A DNA stretch of 64,000 nucleotides, from assembly GCF_003369915.1 (NCBI RefSeq), contig NC_046673.1, positions 15,918,001 to 15,982,000 on the forward strand, given 5' to 3'. Positions 42,671-54,415 of the stretch are shown piece after piece. The notes under the pieces are model-generated. The model had not been told where the DNA came from. It searched no databases and saw only the letters and a program-made list of their open reading frames with translations. Position 1 is the stretch's first letter. Each line of letters begins with the position of its first letter. The translations under genes were made by a program, and so were the position numbers. Origin of the DNA: Drosophila miranda. Taxonomy: Eukaryota; Arthropoda; Insecta; Diptera; Drosophilidae.

Positions 42671-42699
42671 CCGCCAACGTTAACGCCACCCACACATTG

Positions 42700-42770
42700 T
42701 GCTCCAATCGATAGTTCCACTGCCGCATATCGTTGCGGCCTATCGATGGTCCACCCTCCAATGTGACCAT
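42700..42770. promoter_or_regulatory. DRE/Motif-1-like cluster
   Basis: AATCGATAG at 42706-42714, TATCGATGG at 42741-42749 and TGTGACC (reverse of the Motif 1 core) near 42763. This resembles a housekeeping promoter, but no adjacent gene is evident; egh lies 8 kb downstream. Confidence 0.35.
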
Positions 42771-42779
42771 TTACAGTAA

Positions 42780-43020
42780 ATTACATATATACTGTTCGGT
42801 ATATTTTGACGTCAAAATTGAATTAAAGGTATATTTTCAGTATATCGGTATATAATGGTACATGGATAGCGAAAATTAAAAAAACAGCGTATGGAAGTTT
42901 CAATATGCCTTATTCTTAAATATACCTTTAAAAATTAAATTTAATAGCTGAAATAATATACCATTATATACCGATTTACCGTAAATGTACAGTCGGCTCA
43001 ATTTTGACCTAAACAATACC
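42780..43020 (-). repeat. Dispersed repeat, copy 2, with inverted GGTATATAATGGTA ends
   Basis: The reverse complement of 42840-42980 matches 8633-8745. The unit is bounded on both sides by CGGTATATAATGGTA in inverted orientation (about 42847 and 42957-42971). Confidence 0.65.
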
Positions 43021-43214
43021 GAAACGGTCACCCTGAATTGGTTCCATACTTTAATATAATCATGTACTTTAGTTACAGTACATTGATCGGACATTGGTGA
43101 TGATATCGTGGTTTTTTCTAAACAAAGAGGAAGTATATGATGGATCTACGAGAATAACTATTATATTCCGCCATTTACCACAAGTCGTTGAGGGGGCTTA
43201 AGTGGGCTAAGTTC

Positions 43215-43560
43215 GTTTTTGTCATCGGTATATTTTTCGGTATATTTTTAGCATGAGACGGTATATTTCTGATGGTCAGACGCTCATAATGCAACGGAAA
43301 CATGAGCTGTAATTTTGAATGGGTTATAGAAAGGGGTATGGACAACAGGCAAAAGCAGCCAAGACAAATTGCTAACTTTGTACGAACCTCACCTCGTTTG
43401 TGAAGACAACTACCTTGAAGACAAAATCGGCAAGGTATATCGTGCAAATCGGGTGGACTTCACCTTGCATGCGTTGCATTTTGTGGGCCGTTTCGCCTCT
43501 TGTACACACCTTATTTCTCCTTCCATTATGTAGCAATTGTGTAGCAAATGTGGACTCCAC
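43215..43560 (+). repeat. TIR-bearing dispersed repeat, copy B
   Basis: Aligns with the reverse complement of 25862-26200. Shared blocks are TTTTGAATGGG, GGGGTATGGACAACAGGC, AAAGCAGCCAAG, GTACGAACCTCACCTC, CACCTTGCATGC, TGGGCCGTTT and ATTATGTAGCAA. The inner part 43334-43509 has degenerate terminal inverted repeats. Confidence 0.7.
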
Positions 43561-46500
43561 ATACACATACGAACAAAATGTAAAAAAAACAAAAATGTCA
43601 GAACTCATTTGCCAAAATGTGCGCGCCAACAACGAATTACGCAAATGCTAGGTCCGATAAGTAAACTCCAGCCGCTAGACAGACACCTACACCGTGTAGG
43701 AAATACAATTAAATTAACAATAGTTCGTGCCGCCGCCGACGCCGCCGCTGTTCCAACACGTACCGTACCAACGCCAGAGAGGCGGAAAAAGTCACCAAGA
43801 AAGGCGTCTAGGCGTACTGCTCCTCGTGCAGTTGGAAAATCGATCCTGAGGCTACCCAGCCATTTGTTGTTCCCTCCTCTCCCCCATAAACATTAGTTCA
43901 ATTTCGTTTTTTTTCTTGTGACGGACGGGCAGCGCAAAAAATCGCATGAACATCATCCGACTCGGGCGGTAACCGGGGTGGTGTGTGTGGTGCGAGAAAA
44001 GAAAGACGCGAAAGAAACAACAAAAAAACGCAAAGAAAAAAATCAATTAGCAAGGCACACAAAAATAAAAATATATATTCCATATAAAAATCGCAAATTA
44101 TTTATGAATTGGCTGTTGTTGTTGCTAAAACAAAAGGAAAAAGACCAGCATTGAAAAGATTTCTAATTCGAAAATAAACCAAACAAATCGGCACCGCTAG
44201 CAACAAGAGCAAGAGAGAGAGAGAGAGAGCGTTGCAGCGGAAGAAGAGCAGGCAGGCGCCAAAACGGTAGCAGCAGCAGCACCACCGCCACAGAGTGGTA
44301 ACAAGAGAGAGATAGAGAAGCAGTCAGCAACGTCTTGACCGCGTCATCGATACATCTTCAATTGTTTACACGATTCGTTGTCGCTGCCGCCGCTGTTGGT
44401 GCGTGTGTATAATTTTTGCGGCAAAAAAGACACACCCTGAGAGGAAACGGGACCAACTGCTCCCGCCCTTGGGTGTGTGTGTCCCGTCCCAGGGTGCGTG
44501 CTTATCGCTACAACAACAACGATAACACGAACCAAATATTGACCGCTCCTTTAGCCGCCAGCCGCCAACCGCCAACCGCCTACCGCCCTCCCTCCCGGCT
44601 AGCAGAAGCATGGTAAGTGGATCAGCCATCAGCAGTGGACGCGCCCCAGTACACGTTGGGGCTCCACAACAAATCAAGTTAGTCCCCGTCCCTTCTCCGC
44701 CTGTGGCTCCCTTTGTCGTCCTATTAGCACTTTTTGTTGACTGTTGTTGTTGTTGTTGTTGCTTCTCTCCCGCGCATACCAAGGCCACACGTACGTGTGT
44801 GTGTGAGTTGAAAATCTCGTGACTGACATTTTCCTGTCATTTATTATTTACAACCCAACGGAACAAACGAAGCAGTGAAAATTGTCCTTGAATCAAGGTT
44901 GTGGTTAAACCCTTTCGTCATTGTCCATCGCCACTCCGCCCCCCGCATCCCGCCATCGCCGACCATAGATATCAGTACAGTCACGGTGTTTATATAAGGA
45001 CGGGGAGTGCATTTCCAGTGGGGGGGGGGACTCGTCCATATCCTGCACCCGGTAACCCCTTTTGCGGATGTTATGCAGATTCATTCCTTTCATTTCATTT
45101 TAAGATCGAAAAGGCCAAGAAAATCTTCAAAAATTCCACCCAAAATAGATCATAATCCATCAAAAAATATTTTGTTGGTATAGAAATAGTTGTTCATAGA
45201 TGAATATGTAGGATAAACTAGCTCGAAGCGATCTGCAGGGACCCCCAAAGCACGGAGCCCCCCTCTCTGGGGAGATCCACCCCCTTCCTCACCATCCACA
45301 CCTATCTAGCTATTGTACTTTTCGTGCGAGTACGAATGCGAGTGCGAGTTTGTACCCGCAACAACGTACGTAGACTGTGTGTACACTGTGTGCTCTGTTC
45401 CGGGGCTTATCTACGCACAGATACACAGTCTGTGTGTCTGCGCCCCTTTTCACAGTGTGGTGTGTTGTGTGTGCGTTTGTCCGTGTTTGCTCAACCCACT
45501 GCGATAAGCGATGGCCTCTCCTCCGCTGCGGACAAGTCACAGCCCTCTTCCTCTGGGCCGCGTGACAAGAGGAGAACCTCCCCAATAACAAATGAGAGAA
45601 AAAACCCGCTAACCCGCTACATACACATGTACATACGTATTTATGTAGATCACCACCCCACATGTTGTGTCTGTCCAGCTCTCTAATCACACCGACACCG
45701 ACACCACCACCCCCCCTCCCATACCCGCCCATTGATGACGAAATTTTTAGGGAATTACAGGGAATTTCTGGCCCGTGTGCGTTCATATTCTTAGTCACCG
45801 CGGGAAAAATAAATCCATTCACTGACAGTGGGGCCAAAGCAAGTGAGATGCGATCGATGCCTTCGATTTATGTACTGCACTATACGTATGCAGATGTTTA
45901 CAGCAGAGTACGAATCGATAGTAACGATCTGTGGCGGCCATACGGGTATATTGTATCAATTGTAAGGCCCCGATCTCTCGAGATTTCAATAACCGACAAA
46001 TGTGATAAATGCCATTCATTGTTCGCTTGCCCGCTTTTCTCTTTGTAAATACATAATTATGAATAAAGTCTAGAAGATACTACAACCCATAATCATTATA
46101 TGTGAATCCCAAGAAATCCCAATACCATTAGCAGATTGATTCTGTTCAATTAAAAGCCCACATCCAGCTGATTTTTTTCCCCCAATTTAAAAATAGTTTT
46201 GAATCAGATGTTTTCAGCAATTGGAATAAACCGGTATTATTAAACAAAACAGAATTGTCTTTACTGCTCGAAAACTAGAGTCCTGCATGACTCCACAGTA
46301 TTCACAGAAATCCCATCTGTACCCAAGATATCCTTCAATCCTCGAAGTATCCGAGCACTACGGACGCATGTTTCTAAAGTGGTTCGGAACTTCCTACGGC
46401 GAAGTGGTTGGTAGCGTCCGTTTTGGACGAGCGATTGAAAGTTAAGAGAAAGCTAAAAGCCCGGCCCGTACTTTGTGTCCGTCAGTCTTAAAACATAAAA

Positions 46501-46819
46501 AAAAAATACCTCACAAAACAAAAACAAATACTGGAAATTGGTCTTCGAATGTGCGCTTGTCTGAATTGATATTCGAAGCAAAAGTAGCTGTGACACGGTC
46601 CTATCGAGCTGACTCCGGCTGTAGGCAGTCCCGGCTTGAGTGTGTGCGTGCGTGTGGGTCGAGAAATGGCAAGCGACGACGACGTAATCGAGGCGCGTTA
46701 GAAATGGTCTGCACTGCCCTGCCCTGCGCTGCGCTGCTGCTGGTGCCTTGCTGCCTTGCGTTGCTCTTCTGATTGTGTGGTTGTGCTTTGATAACGTATT
46801 TAATTTATTATTATGACTA

Positions 46820-46843
46820 CACACACACACACACACACACACA
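46820..46843. repeat. (AC)n microsatellite
   Basis: About 12 tandem AC dinucleotides. Confidence 0.9.
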
Positions 46844-47016
46844 TGGTAACAGGTACAGGTACACGAACATTATGGGAACACCTCTGGCGGCGGTGTACCT
46901 GACTGCTGATTTGTGCTCCGCCTAGGTCGTCGTCCAGTGTACCGGCGACTGCCTTCGAAGTTCGAAGCACGCGAGAGGGAAAACAATACTAGAATCGAAC
47001 ATCGATTAATCGCCTC

Positions 47017-47074
47017 GAAACGAAACGAAACGAAACGAGAGAAATCGCCGAGCAGAGCAGAGCAGAGCAGAGCA
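47017..47074. repeat. Adjacent pentamer repeats (ACGAA)n and (GCAGA)n
   Basis: About four copies of each pentamer, separated by about a dozen bases. Confidence 0.8.
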
Positions 47075-50000
47075 AAGGAACGGAAAGAAACGAACGGGTG
47101 GGTAATAATGACACCTGCTGGATCCCCAGTGCACATGTGCCACTATCTGGGGTTCCCCAAGCATACATTGGAGCGGGATCCGCAACCTTTAATGGACTTT
47201 GACATTCCCTGGAGTGCTAATTGATGCCATTAAACCTTATGGTGGTACGGAGGAGGGGCTTTGTAGAGGAGGAATCCAGAGCCGCCGAACTGTCAAACTG
47301 TTTGACTGTTGGACTGATTGACTCTTGGACTGTTGGACTGTTTCTTTGTAGTGCCGAATGGAGTGCCTTTGCATATGAGTCAGGGGCTGGGCTGCTCGCA
47401 GTCCGATTAGATACCGCCATGCACTGAATTCTGAACCAGGTTGAATCTCAAGTTGAAACTTAATTGGAGTCAACTTCCAAAGTGTCGAATGGGTATGGGA
47501 ATGTAGATACAAGCATGCGAAGCACACTAAAAACAACAATATTCAACAGCAATTAGACAGAATCGACAATGAGTGCCAGTGCCAGTGCCCGGCTGTTTTT
47601 GAGCCCTGTGTGTAATCGCTGAAGCGTTGCACATTTTAATTTTTCGTTGCGAAAAAAACAACAACAAAACAGCACAGCATTATTGTATGAATGATTGCAA
47701 CGCCAAGCCCCCCTCTCCCCCATCCAGACTTGTTGTTTATGTAAGAGAGAGAGAGAGAGAGAGAGCAACGAGGACCGGGGGTGGGGGACCGGTTATCGCC
47801 CAAGCGATCCAAGTTCATTACGCCCCCAACAACACAGAACACAATCCCAAAGTACGCGGCGACGCTATCTTCAGAATTCTCTCCAACGCGACATGACTTG
47901 ACTCCCGTCGTCCGTCCGGAACTGTCGCGAACCGTGTGAATCATTCGGAGGCATTGCAATCTCGATCGCGGATCGCGGATCGTGGATCGTGGATCACTCA
48001 GACGCAAAACTGATAGCATGGGTACACACGATCCCCGCCATTCCCCGGCACGAAGGGGGTCGCCGGGAGCCCTCGAGTCAATGGCACTGCTACGCATGTG
48101 ATGGATCGCATCGGATTGGATCGGTTTGGATTGGAGGCGATTTTGCAATAGTTGAAGTGCCAAGAAAGTCAGGCAGAGAGAGGGTTCGGTTCGGTTCGGT
48201 TCGGTTAGGCTCTGCAGATAGTAACGCTTATCGGTATCGGTTCGAGATTGTATTATATGAAGAGCATTATTTAGCTTATCAAGAGGGCCAGCTCACGAGT
48301 GGCAATATATAGCCCTGCTGTTTGTATATCGAGGGCTATACCTTCATCGAAAATATTCCACTCTTCCATTCAAATGCAACGAAGCAAGGGGGGTGGATAA
48401 ATCGATAAACGAGTGCTTGTAATTTTTATGCCTCCCCTATGGAATCAAATCTAAGGCACCACATTCCGATGGCTGTGCAAATGTCTGCCCCTAGGGCGAA
48501 TGAATCACTCATCAAATGTGGATTAAATTTTTGGGTTTTTTTTGTGCGAATATTTTAAATATTATGATGCTCGTTATTTGTTATTGTTATTGTTATTATT
48601 ATTGTTGCTGTGCCCATCCGTTGCACGGGGGGCTAATGTCTGGCAACTGGATTTTCTCGATGTCGGAGGGAGTATGATGGATGGAGAGCCAATGGTGGAA
48701 AAACACTGCTAAAAGAACTAATATATATAGATTGAGGGGTATAAATACCAGGCATACGAGTATCGATAGATTAGCGCCACCGAGGGGCGCTGCTGTATGA
48801 CGCGCGACACGTGTAACCGAAAAGAAAGCTTGTCATGCATCAAAATGATAAATATGCACTACCGATATTGTTTTCGAAGTTTATTGAAGCTAAATTCATT
48901 TAGCCAATTGACATATCATTTTAATAGCTTTGATAGCTATATTTATACATGAATATTTCCTATCAGAAAGGTGCTTAATGATCAACAAAAAACATCTTAG
49001 AACCGATTTGATATATACATAATTTTTGGACATTTTTACAACCTCGAATTTCGCTCAAAATCGGCGTTTGAATTGTTTCTGTTTTTGTCCCAGACGAATA
49101 TGATTTTCAACCTTTGCACCAAAATTATCGGTTTAAATAAGAGTATTATTTTATTTAGAGATAGAGAATAGAGTAGCAAGTAACTATCAGGGACTCTATC
49201 GCGCAAAGTGGCTTAGATTAAATGAAAAATGTTGAAATTCTTGGGAACCTTAGGGATAGTATTGGTGTTGGCTTTATTTAGAGCCGGATATACAGGGAAC
49301 TATAATCAGAGCAATAAATAATTCCATACAATGGGGATCATCAGGGTCTGAAGGGTCTCGGGTTCTTCTAAGAAACGTTCATTCAAATATCAATACGGAG
49401 ATTCAGATAGGGTTCCCCTAGAGGTAAAAGTGCTTCTTACATATGTATCTCATTTGTATATGCAATTAGTGCAGAGATTGTGCTGTTACGTGTAGATCAT
49501 TAGACGCTATCTACCGACAGTGGCCAACCCACTAGACCCTGCCGCCCCCTGCTGTCACGATGGAAATATTTCAACAATTATAATCAAATCGTTGGCTCTT
49601 GAACTCTCGGAATTGTTCAAATGATGGCCCGTTCTCTCTCTCTCGATGGAATCTGTTTGAATATAAACTGGAATAAACTCTGCTTTCTGGCTGGCCAGTT
49701 GGACAGTGGCGAGCACATACATATGCATAGGTTATGTGATCAATAAGTTCATGGATTGTCAGGCACGCGATGCGATGCGGTGCGGTGCGACGCGACGCGA
49801 ATGATTAATATATTCTTTTCGTGGGTGTGGGGGTAGAGACACAGTTCTAATTGAATCTAATAATCGTTACAATAATGGAAAAAAACGTTCAGCTAAATGC
49901 TAATAAATGTATACTTTTAAACCTTTAAATCCCTTTCGATCGAAGAAAAACCCCCAATCAGCGAAACTCTAGTCATGCACACGCCATGTATGTGGTTGCT

Positions 50001-50100
50001 GTACCATAATCGGTCATTCTCTAACATTCCAAATGGATCTGTAAGGGTATCTAGAGCTTCGGACCCCACAACAGAAAAAAAGCCTGATCTGTTGGTGAGG

Positions 50101-50158
50101 GAATGGATGGGATGGGATGGGGTGGGATGGGATGGGATGGGATGGGATGGGATGGGGT
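50101..50158. repeat. (GGGAT)n pentamer array
   Basis: About eleven GGGAT-type units with GTGGG variants. Confidence 0.9.
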
Positions 50159-50686
50159 GATGGTTATGGTGGCGGATGTGGTTCAGGGTCATTCAAGAGG
50201 TTAAAAAAATTAGGGTTACCAAATACTGGCGCCAATTAATTCGTACTGCCCCCCACCCCTTCCCCCCCACTGTCGGCATGTTCGACAGAAAAACAGAAAA
50301 GTGTGTAAGAGAGATGGCGAGAGATGCTAATTTACCGTTTGTTTTCCCATTTACAGCAATGTCGTCTGGCCACGTATCGGCGCTGAGAACGAGAGGATCC
50401 ATTAGATCCACTAGTTGATAGCTGAGAACTGAGCGACAAAGAGCGAGAGCGAGAGCGAGCTCCTGCAACTCCAGAACTTATCAGCAAACAACAAGCCGCG
50501 CAACGCAACGCGAACGCAGGGCCTGGGTTAACTTCCGCTCGGAGGCAAACAGAAATAAAAATAAAAACAAAGGAATTACTAATATATATTCTCTGATTCA
50601 TCAAGCATATAGTCATCAGTCGTCATCAAACGAACGAACGATCGAACGAACGAACGAACAAAAAACAGAGATAAAGATAGAAAGAC

Positions 50687-50690
<4 letters not shown>

Positions 50691-50729
<39 letters not shown>
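50691..50729. repeat. (GA)n microsatellite in the egh 5' region
   Basis: About 19 GA dinucleotides in the presumed 5' UTR of egh. Confidence 0.9.
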
Positions 50730-50731
<2 letters not shown>

Positions 50732-51035
50732 CTGGAATAAAGAGAAGTACCACGATACACCCCCGTCCGGTGCAAGCACAAGTCTACTTAAAGGAGAAGG
50801 AAGCACAAAACACTTACTTAAAGAACAGAACAAACACGCTGACAAGCAATAAAGAGAAGAGCCACAGCCCACTTTACATCCTCCAACAGGTCCATCGAAA
50901 GGAGCGAGAAGCCTGCTGGCGAGTGAAGCCAACGAGAGGAGATAGCTAGAGGATCCCAAGACACATCCAATACAATCTACAACTTATCTACCCATCTATA
51001 ATCTATAACCCGCAATACTTAGACTCCCCTTCAGA

Positions 51036-52473
51036 ATGAACTCCACCACAAAACATCTGCTGCACTGCACACTGCTCTTCACTGTGATATTAACCTTCGA
51101 AGTATTCTCGGGCGGCATCAAGATCGACGAGAACTCATTTACGCTGGTCGATCCGTGGTCCGCGTATGGAGATGTGGCCACCGTTTTGCTGTACTTACTC
51201 CGCTTCCTGACCCTCCTTACGCTGCCCCAGGTGCTGTTTAATTTCTGCGGCCTGGTCTTCTACAATGCCTTCCCCGAGAAGGTTGTCCTCAAGGGCAGTC
51301 CCCTGCTGGCCCCCTTCATCTGCATCCGTGTGGTGACGCGCGGCGATTTTCCCGATCTGGTCAAAACGAACGTCCTGCGGAACATGAACACCTGTCTGGA
51401 CACCGGCCTGGAGAACTTCCTCATCGAGGTGGTCACCGACAAGGCCGTACACTTGGCCCAGCATCGACGAATCCGAGAGATTGTGGTGCCCAAGGAGTAT
51501 AAAACACGCACGGGGGCCCTCTTCAAGTCGCGGGCCCTGCAGCACTGCCTGGAGGATTCGGTGAATGTGCTGAACGACAACGATTGGATCGTCCATCTCG
51601 ATGAGGAGACACTGCTCACGGAGAACTCGGTGCGCGGCATTATCAACTTCGTGCTGGATGGTAAGCATCCATTCGGCCAGGGCCTGATCACCTATGCCAA
51701 TGAGAATGTTGTCAATTGGCTGACAACGCTGGCGGACAGCTTTCGGGTGTCCGATGACATGGGCAAGTTACGGCTGCAGTTTAAGCTCTTCCACAAGCCC
51801 CTCTTCAGCTGGAAGGGCAGCTATGTGGTCACCCAGGTGAGTGTGCCTCTAAGTCACTGTGTGCCATTAAATTCATCGTGTATCTCTTTTTTTTCGCCAG
51901 GTCGGTGCCGAGCGATCCGTCTCCTTTGACAACGGCATCGATGGCTCGGTGGCCGAGGACTGTTTCTTTGCCATGCGCGCCTTCAGCCAGGGCTATACGT
52001 TCAACTTCATTGAGGGCGAAATGTACGAGAAGTCGCCGTTCACGCTGCTTGATTTCCTGCAGCAACGCAAGCGCTGGCTCCAGGGCATCCTGCTGGTGGT
52101 CCACTCCAAGATGATACCCTTCCGGCACAAGCTGCTGCTGGGCATCAGTGTTTACTCGTGGGTCACCATGCCGCTCTCCACATCGAACATTATCTTTGCC
52201 GGCCTCTATCCGATACCCTGTCCCAATCTGGTGGACTTTGTGTGCGCCTTCATTGCGGCCATTAACATCTATATGTATGTGTTTGGGGTGATCAAATCCT
52301 TTTCGCTGTATCGCTTCGGACTGTTTCGGTTTCTGGCCTGTGTGCTAGGCGCCGTCTGTACGATTCCCGTCAATGTCGTTATCGAGAATGTGGCCGTCAT
52401 TTGGGGATTGGTGGGCAAGAAGCACAAGTTCTATGTCGTTCAGAAGGATGTCCGTGCGCTGGAGACGGTTTAA
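51036..52473 (+). CDS. egh: Egghead, beta-1,4-mannosyltransferase of glycosphingolipid synthesis
   Basis: Exons 51036-51836 and 51901-52473 join in phase 0 (CAG|GTGAGT...CGCCAG|GTC) to 457 residues, the length I expect for Egghead. Hydrophobic helices near residues 8-28 and 48-75 and several in the C-terminal third (about 340-440) mark a multi-pass Golgi/ER membrane enzyme. The cytosolic-type GT2 domain shows an acidic motif D189-E190-E191 (HLDEET), the acceptor-loop acid E/D pair in SVAEDCFF, and the processive-type QxxRW motif as QQRKRW (321-326). Egghead adds mannose to glucosylceramide to make mactosylceramide, the core of arthropod glycosphingolipids, acting before Brainiac. It was also mapped as zeste-white 4. 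The short intron and start context (GAATGAACT) are clear. Confidence 0.95.
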
Positions 52474-53060
52474 GGGGCCGTGGCAAACCAAATGAAACAA
52501 AGATATCGCACAATGGCCAGGATATATGCATGCACACATACACACTATCTGAATTCTGATTTGTTTTTAATTTCTAGGCCTAAGACTCATACACACACAC
52601 ACACACACAAGCATACACACACACACACACGAACCTATGTATATGCATATATATATATATATTGATTGTTGTTTCGTTATAAATCCAATCACACCATTCC
52701 TCATTCATCCCAACGCATCGCATCGCATCGCATCGCATACGCATCGCAAGAAATCTACAAAAAAAAAAGGTGGGGCGCACGAACCACTACAAGAACAAAA
52801 TGTTGGACGCAAGGATACATTGCCTACATGCAAGATCTATAATATGCACCACGCACTCAAGCAACAGCCAGCCCTAAAAAAAGGAAAACCGAGAAAAAAC
52901 AAATACCCCACTCCTCCATTAAGTGTAATTTCCGTACGTTCTTTACTCTTTGGATTCTGTTTTTCTTTCTTTTTTTTTTTTGATAGTCCGTAGTGAAGAA
53001 AAAAGCGCTATATTTATATATACTATATAGTAAATATCATATGTACTATATTACGTAGCA

Positions 53061-53097
<37 letters not shown>

Positions 53098-53103
53098 TAT
53101 TAT
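53061..53103. repeat. (ATT)n microsatellite
   Basis: About 12 ATT units with one interruption, in the egh 3' region. Confidence 0.9.
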
Positions 53104-53630
53104 TTAAAATGTGTACATTAATGTATTGTAAATTGAAGAAAACAAGAATTGGGGCAGACAGCTGTTAAATGTCCGATTCACACACCAAAAACCAATGGAA
53201 ATGGAAAATGGATAAAATGAAGAAACTGAAGAAACAGAGCACAATATCCGAAGCATTGAATGTTAGACTTATGTACTTACATATATACACGTACATATGT
53301 ACATGTGTGTGTATTATATGTTGTGAATTGTTTGAACTATATGTCATTCAGTCCACACGCCCACAATGCCCCGTGGAACCTCCGAACCCAGACCGAGAGA
53401 GGAGAGTCGGTTGTACACTTTTCGTATTTATTCCTTCATCCCGCATCCATTCATTATCACATGATCCCTACCCAACCCCAGTCTTCCCATGAAACCCCAC
53501 GATGGTGGATGGTTCGAGTGATACAGCGGTGAATGATTCTCGACCGGAGAGACACAAGCGAAGGCTTCAATCACCGCCGTGATATATGGCCCGTCGAATT
53601 TCGAATTTCCGTTCAAATGTAAAAGGCACT

Positions 53631-53631
<1 letters not shown>

Positions 53632-53691
<60 letters not shown>
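53632..53691. repeat. Poly-C homopolymer, 60 bases
   Basis: Uninterrupted run of C between egh and Klp3A. Confidence 0.9.
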
Positions 53692-54415
53692 TTGCACACA
53701 CACATGCATCTCCCTTTTCGTCGGCTTTCTGTTAAACCCCCCAGCCAACCATCCACCATCCACCCACCCCCCAACACACAGACACACACACATACACACA
53801 CAAACACATTGAAACTGTTATAAAAAAAGAAAAGAACCAAATACAAAACAAAAACAAAAAACAATAAAATGTAGAAGTATATGCGAGCTTTTATCGTTAT
53901 TATTATGAATGAAGGCTCGGATGCGGGTAATGCCTGTCCCCGCAAGTGAAAAAACATTATATCCAAAAAGGCTGGGAGGAGACTGCTTTAGAGGTCGCTG
54001 TTATCCCGAAAGATCTGTGGAGCGTCGACGTCGAGTGCCCTCTGGCTGCAGCTCTGTGATCCAGAAAAAATCAAAAAGAAAAGAAATTGTCTAGCTATGG
54101 ATCCCTTGAGGACGGAAGGCTGGGATACCCAATGCTGATGGGCCTCCAAGGAGGGTACAATGTGAACCTGCATGGATGAAAAATACAGTCCCCGGTTGAG
54201 CCGTGATTCGGTCGCGAAATTCTGGTCTGCGAATATTATTTGGAACGTAGCAGAACAGTGACACCCAACCCTTAATCGTATAGTAATCGTAATCGTAAAC
54301 TTAAAAACAAAAATAATCTAGACTGTGGAGATTGTAAAATCATCAACGTAGATCGCGCGTTGTGTTGTGTCGGGATCTGAAGGATGATAGTGTTAGGCAG
54401 AGTTGTCCTTTCTAC

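Larger units (their letters stand above)
43561..51035. other. Gene-poor spacer and probable egh 5' region
   Basis: No recognised coding exon. A strong donor-like site (CATG|GTAAGTGG near 44612) and an acceptor (TTTACAG near 50356) could bound an egh 5' UTR intron. Repeats present: (GA)n near 44213-44230, CA run at about 46820-46843, ACGAA and GCAGA pentamers at 47017-47074, ATT/GTT repeats near 48575-48605, GGGAT pentamers at 50101-50158, and (GA)n at 50691-50729. Short plus-strand ORFs near 43.5-43.9 kb and 46.9-47.2 kb have no supporting context. Confidence 0.5.
52474..54415. other. Convergent spacer between egh and Klp3A
   Basis: Presumed 3' UTRs of both genes. Contains CA repeats at about 52591-52630, GCATC repeats near 52718-52738, (ATT)n at about 53061-53103 and a 60-base C run (53632-53691). 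No gene. Confidence 0.6.

Noticed and set aside
43537..43896. 119-codon plus-strand ORF with cysteine and basic residues
   Set aside because: No ATG with promoter context, includes a GCC repeat and the edge of repeat copy B; not zinc-finger-like in spacing.
46913..47224. Plus-strand ORF containing a 38-residue segment starting MTPAGSPVH
   Set aside because: The upstream part is translated pentamer repeats; no splice site, promoter or homology supports it.
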